Shown here: positions 35,932-44,248 of the stretch, one piece after another
Layout of the letters: each line of letters opens with the position of its first letter
How positions within the stretch are numbered: position 1 is the first letter of the stretch
Assembly: GCF_002218045.2 (NCBI RefSeq)
Contig: NZ_AP018685.1
Location: 2,480,001-2,544,000 of the forward strand
Source: Vibrio rumoiensis
GTDB lineage: Bacteria; Pseudomonadota; Gammaproteobacteria; Enterobacterales; Vibrionaceae
DNA length: 64,000 nt
Direction: 5' to 3'
Notes under the pieces: generated by a model
Told to the model about the DNA's origin: nothing
Databases searched by the model: none
The model's input: only the letters and a program-made list of their open reading frames with translations
Made by a program: the position numbers and the translations under genes

Positions 35932-36961
35932 AAGTCTTATTAGCCTTGATGAGCTCAATGAGCAAAATAGAGAGCAAGTCGAGTATAAAAAAGGGGAGAT
36001 CAAAAAACTACTAGGTTCAAATCGATTTCAGATCCAATTACCTTTTTCGCGAGCTGAATTTGTTACGGAGTTACCAAAGAAACAAAAAGGGATGAGTATT
36101 TCCGGTTATCAACCGAAGCTTTCTCTTGCGATTAATGACGATCATCAGCTAGGGGTGGCGGTGGATAAGGCTCTATTTATTCTCAAGCCTTCACCAGAAG
36201 AATTTCCTCATCTTGCCGAAAACGAACACGCAACAATGTTAGTCATGAAATTCCTCGGTTTCGATACACCTCCATTTGGATTAGTTAGGTTCAACGATCA
36301 AGACGGCGAAGGTGAACTCGCCTTTATGATTAGGCGCTATGACCGCTTAAACGCAGGTGAAGAGGCGATCCATCAGGAACAGCTGGATGCCGCAATGGGT
36401 GTACGGGAGAAGTACGGGAAGACAGAAGGCGATGCCGAGGGATATGTGAGCTACGAGCAAGCCTGTAAGTTCTTAATAAATAAAGTAGACGGCAGCTTAA
36501 ACTTTAAAAAAGAACTATTTAACCGAATACTCGTCGCCTACTTTCTCGGTAATAATGACCTACACCTTAGAAATATTGGTTTACTGCTACCGGAACAGGA
36601 GAACACTCGACTTGCGCCAATCTATGATTACGTGTCTATAGCGCCTTATCCAGGCTACATCGCAAACGAGAGCCCATTAGCATTACCTCTTCTCGCTAGT
36701 GAAGAAGGCGATAATTGCAATACCAGTGGCTATCAATCACATAGTACCTACACCGGCTATGACTTTTTAACCTTCGCACAAAATATTGGTCTCAACCCTA
36801 AACTAGCGACTAAAATGATCAAAGATTTGTGTGCTAAGCAAGAGGCAATTCTCGATATTTACCGTAATAGTTTCATGCTGCCAGAGCACGTAGAGAAAGT
36901 AGCTGAATGGATATTTAGCAGAATCAACTATTTGGGTCAATTAGAGCATGTTACTATTTAA
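35915..36961 (+). CDS. hipT: HipT toxin kinase, copy 2
   Basis: A 348-residue HipA-like kinase lacking subdomain 1. The Ser-Ile-Ser motif (S61, S63 in GMSISGYQPKLS), K91, D215 and N220 in LGNNDLHLRN and D238 in APIYDYVSI are all conserved, so the kinase should be active. Differences from copy 1 are spread evenly and include the C-terminal helices. A long-standing duplication or separate acquisition is more likely than a recent copy. The cellular target is not known. Confidence 0.85.
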   Translation: MNPSNRSLISLDELNEQNREQVEYKKGEIKKLLGSNRFQIQLPFSRAEFVTELPKKQKGMSISGYQPKLSLAINDDHQLGVAVDKALFILKPSPEEFPHLAENEHATMLVMKFLGFDTPPFGLVRFNDQDGEGELAFMIRRYDRLNAGEEAIHQEQLDAAMGVREKYGKTEGDAEGYVSYEQACKFLINKVDGSLNFKKELFNRILVAYFLGNNDLHLRNIGLLLPEQENTRLAPIYDYVSIAPYPGYIANESPLALPLLASEEGDNCNTSGYQSHSTYTGYDFLTFAQNIGLNPKLATKMIKDLCAKQEAILDIYRNSFMLPEHVEKVAEWIFSRINYLGQLEHVTI

Positions 36962-37029
36962 TAAATCGACTCTGTTATAAATAGTGTAGTGCCTAAAATA
37001 TTTTCTCGCTACTTGTTTCAACCCAAACA

Positions 37030-37110
37030 ATGTATCGAGAAATTAATACAATGAGCACTAATATGTATCGGAAAATCGATACAATAAGCACCAATATGTA
37101 TCGGAAAATC
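37030..37110 (+). repeat. 33-bp tandem repeat fused to an IS3 fragment
   Basis: Two full 33-base units (37030-37062, 37063-37095) and a partial third encode MYREINTMSTN, MYRKIDTISTN and MYRKIKP in one frame. The frame then continues into IS3-transposase sequence. The units also contain the repeated ATGTATCG motif, so several ATG codons could start translation. Confidence 0.8.
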
Positions 37111-37572
37111 AAGCCCTGTAATCTTCCGCTCAATTGGGGCTTTGGGTTGTGCTTTGATTACTTACGCAATGTAAAAGGTTACAGTTGGAATCATAAACGC
37201 GTTTATCGTATTTATTGTGAGTTAGCCTTAAACCTCCGAATTAAGCCTCGTCGGAGATTAAAGCGTAATAAACCCGAGCCATTAAAAGAGCCACTTCGCT
37301 CTGATCAAGTTTGGTCGATAGATTTTATGCACGATCAACTATCAGATGGGCGAAATTATCGCTTATTTAATGTTATAGATGACTATCGCCGTGAAGGTTT
37401 AGCGATTGAAGCCGGTTTTTCTTTACCAGCTTTAAGAGTTATTCGCACGCTGGAACAGCTTTTAGCATGGCGAACAAAACCCATCGCAATACGATGTGAT
37501 AACGGACTACCTATTGAGTCAACCATTTTTTTAATAAAATCATCCTACGTCGCTTTTAATAGGCAACGATGA
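37111..37572 (+). pseudogene. IS3-family transposase OrfB fragment
   Basis: The stretch WNHKRVYRIYCELALNLRIK, then KPRRRLKRNKPEPLKEP and QVWSIDFMHDQLSDGRNYR belongs to the IS407-like branch of IS3 OrfB. The first two catalytic aspartates (WSIDFM and IRCDNG) are present, but homology breaks off after DNGLPIES and the glutamate motif is missing. The N-terminus is replaced by the MYR repeats. Not functional. Confidence 0.8.
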
Positions 37573-37645
37573 TAGTAATCAGTTTACTTACGCCGTAATG
37601 TAAAAATATTGCTAACCATGATGTACAGGTGTTTATAGGTTTATT

Positions 37646-37717
37646 CACTAAATGGCTTTGGGGCAGAATTGAGCTAGCCAAAATAAGCTAGCTCGAAGAT
37701 GGACATTTTTGAGTTAC
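37646..37717 (-). repeat. Degenerate integron attC-like site without gene
   Basis: Read on the minus strand, a hairpin GAGCTAGCTTATTTTGGCTAGCTC is followed by CTGCCCCAAAGCCATTTAGT. This is the same layout as the attC at 39339-39414 (hairpin, then TGCCCCAAAATTCGTTAGC). The GTTRRRY end is mutated. It may be the last, decayed attC of the cassette stretch. Confidence 0.4.
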
Positions 37718-37765
37718 CGATTTTACTAATTTAGTAAATTACGGATTAGTTGGTGTATGGGAAAA

Positions 37766-37862
37766 ATAACGCCCGCTTAAGCGGACAAAAATTGTTGGTT
37801 ATAATGTGGAGCGAAGCGGAGCCTAACCAACTGTTTTTGTCCGTTTAAAGCGCTTGTTATGC
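37766..37862 (-). repeat. Integron attC site (VCR-like), cassette 1
   Basis: On the minus strand the site begins TAACAAGCGCTTTAAACGGAC and ends GTCCGCTTAAGCGGGCGTTAT, which are the outer arms of Vibrio VCR-type attC sites. The arms pair with a few bulges, and the centre (CCGCTTCGCTCC) is also typical. The stop codon of the 37857-38465 gene lies within the outer R box, as usual for cassettes. Confidence 0.85.
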
Positions 37863-38465
37863 CTTTACTAACCAGTATAAAACAGATGTTTTTACACCAA
37901 AAGCACTACCGCCATTCAGTTCACCAGATGAGATCACATTTCTACCCTTAAATTTTTTATTTACGGCCTCAATTGCTACTGATTTCACTCGATCAGCAGT
38001 GCTAAACTTTTTTATAGCTCGGTTTATACCTGAATCATATTTGACGATTCCTCTGTAATTAGGAGGCACCTGCTCAGGGTGTGTTGCTAACAGCACTGTA
38101 TATATATCAGTTCTAGGAGTAGCTAATTTTTTAGCTTTTATTTCATCTCTTGCCATTGCATCAGTAAACCCTCCTATTTCATCGGGATCTAGTGCTGCGT
38201 CAAAGGTATACATAGCTTTAAGTTCGATAAGCGATTTTGGCGAGTTATTTTGTAGAATGGCTAAATCAGTGCGCTTCCATTCCCTTGAAACAGTTAAAGT
38301 ATGATCTGTAAAGCTGTTATATAGGAGAAAAGCCCAGCGATCCCTAAAAGGTAGTTCAATTTTAGTCGTCAATGCTAAGTAAGCTAGCTCATCTTCTTGG
38401 AACTCCTTAGCTAACTTTTCTAAGCTTCCGATAATTTCACTCTGCAAAATTAACTCCTGAGGCAT
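37857..38465 (-). CDS. Integron cassette protein with PD-(D/E)XK-like motif
   Basis: A 202-residue protein of unknown family between two attC sites. The segment RTDLAIL (D67) followed by SLIELKAMY (E81, K83) has the D-x(n)-ExK spacing of the PD-(D/E)XK nuclease fold. The ATG at 38465 lies in the attC R box and has no ribosome-binding site. A TTG at 38447 preceded by CAGGAG is a possible alternative start. Cassettes in Vibrio superintegrons often encode small defence or toxin-antitoxin proteins. A restriction-like activity is a guess. Confidence 0.65.
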   Translation of the reverse strand: MPQELILQSEIIGSLEKLAKEFQEDELAYLALTTKIELPFRDRWAFLLYNSFTDHTLTVSREWKRTDLAILQNNSPKSLIELKAMYTFDAALDPDEIGGFTDAMARDEIKAKKLATPRTDIYTVLLATHPEQVPPNYRGIVKYDSGINRAIKKFSTADRVKSVAIEAVNKKFKGRNVISSGELNGGSAFGVKTSVLYWLVKA

Positions 38466-38588
38466 AACCGCCCAATTAACGTGTGAGCAGTGCAGGCACT
38501 GAATTTAAACACTGCGCCGTAAACACTTAACTCAACCCGAAGTGAGAGCACCAAGCGTTGCGAATCACTGTTGAATTGTTTGTTATGT
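38462..38588 (-). repeat. Integron attC site (VCR-like), cassette 2
   Basis: On the minus strand it starts TAACAAACAATTCAACAGTG and ends AATTGGGCGGTTATG, with inner TTCGCAACGCTTGG, the arrangement known from Vibrio attC sites. The ends TAAC and GTTA pair, and inner arms CAATTCAACAGTG and its partner pair imperfectly. It follows directly after the stop of the 38589-39077 gene. Confidence 0.85.
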
Positions 38589-39077
38589 TTATATTTTTCC
38601 TAGCGCTCGATCTACCGCCTGTTGCAAATGAGGTGGTTGTTTGACTGGATATCTTTCTTCAATTATCGAGCCAATTGCAACTTGTAACTCTTTTGAAAGC
38701 GAAACAATACCTGAGCCGATTGTAGGTACGTCGACGGGTTCAAACATATAACGTGCGTTGGTAAAAATATCTTTGTATAGTTCTAATTTTGACTCTAAAT
38801 CTACGTGCGGCAGTCTTTCTTTCAATGCATCTTTGTCTACTTGATCAATTAATGAATACAACTCAGCAAGATTATGGCCCCGCCTCACTTTTTTGTACAT
38901 CTTATACCCGTTAACTTGATGATCGATAACCAAAAATGACTTCAAATAAATCTCTATAGATAGTGCTGCATTGATCGCAGCGACCCAGAGACAACCTTCT
39001 GTATTAGATAGTACAGACGCAGCTTTTTGATAATGATTACCTGAAGAAAATACTACAGGTTCTGGAATTCTTTGCAT
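38589..39077 (-). CDS. Integron cassette protein, possibly HEPN-like
   Basis: A mainly helical protein of 162 residues. The ATG at 39077 is chosen because GGAGG lies seven bases upstream; the frame is open a further eight codons. The part AAINAALSIEIYLKSFL followed by VRRGHNLAELYSLI recalls the helical core and R-x-H region of HEPN-type proteins, but without the canonical RxxxxH spacing. The gene lies between attC sites, so it is a cassette. Function unknown. Confidence 0.6.
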   Translation of the reverse strand: MQRIPEPVVFSSGNHYQKAASVLSNTEGCLWVAAINAALSIEIYLKSFLVIDHQVNGYKMYKKVRRGHNLAELYSLIDQVDKDALKERLPHVDLESKLELYKDIFTNARYMFEPVDVPTIGSGIVSLSKELQVAIGSIIEERYPVKQPPHLQQAVDRALGKI

Positions 39078-39338
39078 GAAACCTCCTTGTAAACATAACA
39101 ATTTAATAGACGGAAATAATCCGTATAGTTTACTAAAGCCAACTCATGGTGAAGAACTGTGAATTTACTCAGTACCTAAAACTAACCAAAAACCAGAGCC
39201 ATATTTCAGATTCATGCGTATTTAGCTTTCTAACTCAAAACCCAATTATTCTAATTTAAAGCTATGCGGGATTAGCAACATGTAGCATGAGGAAATATAT
39301 GGAAAAAGAAAATCATTGTAGTCGTTGCAAGGTTACTG

Positions 39339-39414
39339 GCTAACGAATTTTGGGGCAAAGGTGAGCCAGCTAGGAAGCAGCTGACTCTAAACTGGATTAA
39401 TTAAGTTAGTTAGC
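39339..39414 (-). repeat. Integron attC site, cassette 3
   Basis: On the minus strand the site runs from GCTAACTAACTT to CCCCAAAATTCGTTAGC. The ends GCTAAC and GTTAGC are perfectly complementary and the centre is a hairpin CAGCTGCTTCCTAGCTG. It is about 76 bp and lies two bases after the stop of the 39417-40130 gene. It differs from the two VCR-like sites and resembles the TGCCCCAAAATTTGTTAGC-type sites found in various marine bacteria. Confidence 0.75.
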
Positions 39415-39416
39415 AT

Positions 39417-40130
39417 TTAGCTATAGTTGTCATGATAACCATCAATTGCAGGGCAATACTGTATATCATCTCCGAGGTCTAACGCTAAATTTATTTCATC
39501 ATCGATGCGGTTATTTACATATTTTCCATCGATGAAAAAGAATTTACGGTAGCAAGAGCCAAATTTAGATCCTATGCGTTCTTTTGCAATTTTATTAGCG
39601 TCTTCAATGGTCCAAGGGTTGTTTTTGTTTCGCAAGAACTCAACACAGATGTATCCCCACTCGTGTAATCTTGAACCGTAACCTATATCCAAGTTACGGT
39701 GCTTAACTTCAGCGAAACTTAGTATCCTTGCACCTATATCAGTTGCAAAACCTTTATCGAGATACTCGGTCTTAAAGTTACGTCTAATAAGTTTGGGAGT
39801 CGTGCCTTCATACTCTAACTCATTGACCATTAGATCATCGTCAAATATAACCAATAGAGAGCTGTACTGATTCGGATTAAGCTGCATACCTCTATTGCCT
39901 TGAGCCATCGCGAATTCTTTATTAACGCCATCCATACCTTTATTTGCATTCACTATGTTAGCTTTGTGGTTGTTAGCTTTTTTAGAATGCTGTAATAGTG
40001 CATAGTAATTTGGAAAACAAGCTTCTTTTGCCGCTAATTCAAGTGCTTGGGTATGCTTAATATCTAAATCAACTTGAATTTTTTTAGCTCGTTTTTTGAT
40101 ATTTGAAATGAAAGATTGAGTAATATTCAT
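39417..40130 (-). CDS. Integron cassette protein, function unknown
   Basis: A 237-residue protein. The N-terminal segment (KKIQVDLDIKHTQALELAAK, then FPNYYALLQH) resembles a short helical domain seen at the front of several plasmid and toxin-related proteins annotated as glyoxalase-superfamily associated. The remainder (FIDGKYVNNRIDDEINLALD) has no recognisable motif. Its own attC follows the stop codon. The 5' flank (40131-40401) holds no gene. Confidence 0.6.
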   Translation of the reverse strand: MNITQSFISNIKKRAKKIQVDLDIKHTQALELAAKEACFPNYYALLQHSKKANNHKANIVNANKGMDGVNKEFAMAQGNRGMQLNPNQYSSLLVIFDDDLMVNELEYEGTTPKLIRRNFKTEYLDKGFATDIGARILSFAEVKHRNLDIGYGSRLHEWGYICVEFLRNKNNPWTIEDANKIAKERIGSKFGSCYRKFFFIDGKYVNNRIDDEINLALDLGDDIQYCPAIDGYHDNYS

Positions 40131-40401
40131 ATTCTTAGATCCCTAGACGAAAAGCTAAGTAAATCCACTCCTAATTTTCTTCTTCCCGCCGAAACAAATA
40201 AGAACAAAATATACAATTTAGGATTATGGTTCTCGAAAGAGTTTGCCTTATTGGAGTGAGCAGGCTTCCATCTAGCCTCAAGTCAATAACTTATCTCATA
40301 CTAACTCATTAGTCAATCTGACAAAGCCTATACCTTGAGGCACCACATGGATGATAAAATCTATGGCAAACTTTCATAACGAGACTGAGCGAATCGTCGT
40401 T

Positions 40402-40446
40402 GCTAACAAATTTTGGGGCAAAAACCATTCCCCTTAACACCTAACC
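40402..40446 (-). repeat. Short attC-like half site after umuC
   Basis: The minus-strand sequence TTTTTGCCCCAAAATTTGTTAGC is almost the same as the 3' half of the attC at 39339-39414. No matching TAAC arm is seen on the other side, where the stop codon of umuC lies (GGTTAGGTGTTAA). This may be a decayed or truncated attC, which would make umuC part of the array, or simply the upstream attC boundary of cassette 3. Confidence 0.4.
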
Positions 40447-41645
40447 ACCGGTAAATCCCCCCATCTCGTCGTATATTGAGGTGTTAACCTGTCACGCCTC
40501 ATTGCCCATTTTTGCTCGATACCTTGCGCCGCTAAAAACACACTATCACTGCCATAACGTTGGTTTAGGCCATCTAATACTTTCATCAGTCTTGGGTCGT
40601 CCGGTTCTGGGTTTAACCAATCCATTTGAGTATGCTGACCTTCTACTAAATCAATCAAGCCAACCCCTATTTTGTAATAGCGAACATCAGGCTTAAACAT
40701 TTGTTCCACCATTGCCATCACCGTTTTTGTGAGTACCGTAGTATCAGAAGTTGGATAGGCAAAACGGTGTATGCACTTATCATTAACGGGATAGGCATCA
40801 TAAGGCGAACTCGCCGCAAAACACATCAGCACTTGGCAAAGCGATTGTTGTTGCCTTGCTTTGTAAGAAGCAATGGCAACATGCTTACTCAATGCTTGTT
40901 GCAATGATGGTAAATCAATAATTCGCTTCCCCACACTGCGGGTTGAGAAGATCTGCTTCTTATCGGCTTTGGCTTCATCCCACGTTTTACAAGGTTGGCC
41001 ATTCAACTCTCGCACCGTTCGTTCCACTTCCACACTAAACTGACGCTGTGCTGCTTTTGGATCTAAACACGCTAAATCATACGCCGTTTTAATGCCCATA
41101 ATAGAAAGCTTAGCTGTGAGCTTTCGGCCTATTCCCCATACCTCGGAGGCCGGCAGTAACTTCAACACATCGACGCGTTCTTTCTCCGTATCAAGCACAC
41201 AGACCCCATGATAGCCTTGGATTTTCTTTGCGGCATGGTTCGCTATTTTAGCCAGTGTTAATGTTTTTCCCATTCCAACACACACCGGTAAACGACATTC
41301 CTTCCACACCGCACGACGAATAAGACCACCATGTTCCTTTAAACAAGGTAAAGCTTTGGAACAATGCTTAAATGACAGGAACGATTCATCAATAGAATAG
41401 ATATGTTGATGAGGGGCAAAACGCCCTATCACCGCCATCATTTTGGCCGATAAATCCGCATACAACTCATAGTTAGACGACAGCGCGATCACGCCCAGCT
41501 TTTCACATTGAGCCTGTACTTTAAAAAATGGCGCAAACTTAGGGATACCCAGCTCTTTAGCTTGACGATTAGCCGCCACAATACAGCCATCATTATTCGA
41601 TAACACCACCAACGGCTTGCCACGTAGATCCGGGCGAAACTGTAG
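40434..41645 (-). pseudogene. umuC: umuC, Y-family DNA polymerase, 5'-truncated by IS3
   Basis: Homology begins at FRPDLRGKPLVVLSNNDGCI, which is residue 18-20 of a normal UmuC; the first strand with the metal-binding aspartate (DxNAFY) is absent. The preceding codons in the open frame (MAKITVPLQ) come from the IS3 end. The remainder is full length, with SIDESF, GVGMGKTLTLAKIA-type motif (ICVGMGKTLTLAKIANH), GIGRKLTAKL helix-hairpin-helix, little finger and the C-terminal LTPQYTTRWGDLP tail. Without the first aspartate it cannot be active. No umuD is seen. Confidence 0.88.
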
Positions 41646-42900
41646 TGGTACAGTGATTTTGGCCACCTAATTAGAGGTGATATCATCACCTCGCAATATC
41701 ATTAGGTGAAAAATGACAAATAAATCCCGTAAGAATTTCAGTTCAGAATTTAGATTAGAAACTGCCCAACTTGTACTGATCATGGCTATACACATGGGGA
41801 AGCAGCACAAGCTATGAACGTTGGTTATTCAACCATTGGTAAATGGGTTAAGCAGTTAAAAGATGAACGGCAAGGTAAAGCGCCCAAAGCAACACCGATG
41901 ACACCAGAGCAGCTTAAAATACGCGAACTTGAAAAAGATAGAGCGGATTGAATTAGAAAAGAAATTCTAAAAAGGCTACCGCTCTATTGATGTCAGACTC
42001 ACTGAACAATTCGAATTAATCGAAAAACTCAATAAGAGCAACAAAACAAGTATTCAGTGAGCATCTTGTGTACAGCGTTTGGTATCCATCGCAGTAGCTT
42101 TAAATATTGGCAAAGGCGTGACAAATTGCCTTCAACTGAGCGACTTTTACTAGAAGAAAAGTAAGGGATGCACATGAACAAAGCGGTGGTTCTGCTGGTG
42201 CTAGAACGATAAGTTGTATCATTACGAATGACGACAGTGATATTACGCTAACTCGTTATCGTGCCACTAACTTGATGAAAAATTAGGATTAGTAAGCTGC
42301 CAATTGCCGCAGCATTCATATAAAAAGCGACAAAAGAGCATATTAATATCCCTAATTCATTAAACCGCCAATTTGATGTGACCGCACCAAACAAAGTTTG
42401 GTGCGGAGATGTTACCTATATTTGGACAGGAGGTCGTTGGGCATATCTAGCTGTCGTTATCGATTTATATTCTCGCAAGCCTATAGGCTGGGCTTTATCC
42501 AATTCGCCAGATAGCGAATTAACAATGAAAGCGTTAACAATGGCCTACGAATTACGAGGTAGACCTAAAGACGTTATGTTCCACAGCGATCAAGGAAGCC
42601 ATTATACGAGTCGAAAGTTTAGACAACGGTTATGGCGATACAAGATAAAACAAAGCATGAGTCGACGTGGAAATTGTTGGGACAACTCTCCGATGGAGCG
42701 TTTTTCAGAAGTTTGAAAACTGAATGGGTTCCAAGCACGGGTTACCGTAATTTTATGAAGCGAAAATAGAGATAACTAGATATATCATTGGCTATTACAG
42801 CCAAGTCAGGCCTCACCAGCATAATGCTGGTTTAAGTCCCAATGAATCAGAACGATTATATTGGGTAAACTCTAAAACCGTGGCCAATTTTCATTGACCA
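41646..42900 (+). mobile_element. Degenerate IS3-family element
   Basis: It is 1255 bp long with imperfect terminal inverted repeats: the left end starts TGGTACAGTGATTTTGGCCAC and the right end is the complement of TGGTCAATGAAAATTGGCCAC. The left end lies against umuC and the right end against an IS66-type transposase fragment, so it joined or inserted between two previously unrelated pieces. Its genes carry several stop codons and frameshifts. Fragments of the same element are at 9007-9256. Confidence 0.82.
41714..42830 (+). pseudogene. IS3-family OrfA/OrfB transposase remnants
   Basis: OrfA is recognisable from the ATG at 41714 (MTNKSRKNFSSEFRLETAQL, then a frame change to VGYSTIGKWVKQLKDERQGK and TPMTPEQLKIRELEKD). 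OrfB is broken over its first part and readable at 42378-42716 (NKVWCGDVTYIWTGGRWAYL). All three catalytic positions (GDVTY, HSDQG, NSPMERF) are there, but a stop at 42716 and further frameshifts follow. The transposase is dead. Confidence 0.8.
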
Positions 42901-43153
42901 CTTGTATCTTGAATTTTTGGAGTTAGTTGCTTGTTTATCGGTAAGGTGGCGCAACTGTTCCCACAACTCTTCAATCAGTGCGTTTGCTTCATTAAGGTCA
43001 GAGGCTACGGGTGGTTCCTCTTGAAATTTAGGGGCTTTCTTTCTGCTCATAACAAACAGGATGAAGCACTGGAATGATCACTCAATAGTAAAAAGTGGAT
43101 CAAGTGCTGAGTGTCACACTTTTTCTGTCAATAGGGGCTTGGTGAACACTTAC
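42901..43153 (-). mobile_element. Truncated IS66-type element end with transposase N-terminus
   Basis: On the minus strand the segment starts at 43153 with GTAAGTGTTCACC, similar to the GTAACTATTCACC end of the complete IS66-type element at 13905-15483. Next comes the start of a transposase (MSRKKAPKFQEEPPVASDLN, then EELWEQLRHLTDKQATNSKN, ATG at 43050). It is cut after about 48 codons by the IS3 element. Its insertion cut the ugd gene. Confidence 0.78.
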
Positions 43154-43303
43154 GATTTCAGTATCAACAATTGGAGACAGCTTGTTATTAAGCATCTCAA
43201 CTTTTTCAGCCACGATATCAACCGCAACGACCGCATGATGCTGAGCAAGCAACATCGCATTAGAAAGACCAACGTAGCCTGTACCAGCTATAGCAATTTT
43301 CAT
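43154..43303 (-). pseudogene. ugd: UDP-glucose 6-dehydrogenase, N-terminal fragment
   Basis: The first 50 or so codons are a clean match for Ugd of the Vibrio/Pasteurella type: KIAIAGTGYVGLSNAMLLAQ with the GxGYVG nucleotide-binding motif, then NNKLSPIVDTEI. Homology ends exactly at the inserted IS66-type end at 43153. Full Ugd has about 388 residues, so this fragment is inactive. It suggests that the polysaccharide once contained glucuronic acid or a derivative, unless another copy exists. Confidence 0.85.
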
Positions 43304-43315
43304 TTTACACTCAAA

Positions 43316-44248
43316 CTATTTTTTCAAAATACCAACAACTTCGTTATTTTCTTTTACTAACAAAGATGTGATTCCCTTATTTTCCATCACTTCATAAGCT
43401 TCTTGTATATTAAGTTCAGGGGATATTGAAGCTGGATTAATTGAAGCGATATCTTTTGCTACTAAATCGAAGGCATCTCGGCCTTTTGACTCCATAGCTC
43501 TTCTCAAGTCGCCATCAGTGATAATAGCTAAGGCTTCACTATTTAAGTTAACTAGCGTTAGTCCCAAATGACTTGATGATATTTTATGAATAATAGAAGT
43601 AAAGTCAGCATCCGAAGGAACACTGGGAAGATTGTCAGAAAACATTTCATCTCGTACTTTCGACAGTAATCGACGGCCTAAACTCCCCCCAGGATGAAAA
43701 CGTGCAAAGTTCTCAGGTTTAAAACCGCGAACATCCATTAAAGCGACTGTTAATGCATCACCCATGACAAGAGTTGCTGTAGTTGAAGATGTTGGTGCTA
43801 ACTGCAGAGGGCAAGCTTCTTTAGGTACAGCAATATCTAGATGACAGTGTGAGTTTGAAGCAAGTGTAGAGTTTTCTTTACCAGTGATCGCAATAACGAA
43901 GTTATCATTATCACGTAAGAAAGGTAATAGCTTTAACACTTCATCAGTTTCACCTGAGTTCGATATAGCAATGAACACATCTTCAGGCTTCACCATTCCA
44001 AGATCACCATGAAATGCCTCACCGGGATGCATAAAGAAACTTGGTGTACCAGTACTCGCAAAAGATGCTGCTATTTTTTTTCCTATAATTCCGGATTTTC
44101 CCATCCCACAAATGATTGTTCGACCTTTTGTGTTAATAATGGCATTGATAGCCACTTCAAATTCAGAACCTAACCTTTTTGCCATGTAATCCAATCCTTC
44201 TATTTCGGTTTGAATTACCTCTCTTGCAATATCAATTGAACTAGCCAT
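43316..44248 (-). CDS. kdsD: Arabinose-5-phosphate isomerase (KdsD/KpsF)
   Basis: Converts ribulose 5-phosphate to arabinose 5-phosphate, the first step to Kdo. An N-terminal SIS domain (GMGKSGIIGKKIAASFASTG, ISNSGETDE) is followed by two CBS domains; the first ends with AIITDGDLRRA. Length is 310 residues, some 10-18 fewer than E. coli KdsD or KpsF, because it stops at NNEVVGILKK at the very end of the second CBS domain. The shortening lies close to the rearranged ugd region, but may be natural. It abuts kdsB (no gap), so the four kds genes form an operon. Confidence 0.93.
   Translation of the reverse strand: MASSIDIAREVIQTEIEGLDYMAKRLGSEFEVAINAIINTKGRTIICGMGKSGIIGKKIAASFASTGTPSFFMHPGEAFHGDLGMVKPEDVFIAISNSGETDEVLKLLPFLRDNDNFVIAITGKENSTLASNSHCHLDIAVPKEACPLQLAPTSSTTATLVMGDALTVALMDVRGFKPENFARFHPGGSLGRRLLSKVRDEMFSDNLPSVPSDADFTSIIHKISSSHLGLTLVNLNSEALAIITDGDLRRAMESKGRDAFDLVAKDIASINPASISPELNIQEAYEVMENKGITSLLVKENNEVVGILKK

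Noticed and set aside
43100..43303. A short complete Ugd-like gene of 67 residues
   Set aside because: Homology ends at the IS66-type end at 43153 and the last residues are IS sequence, so it is a fragment of ugd.
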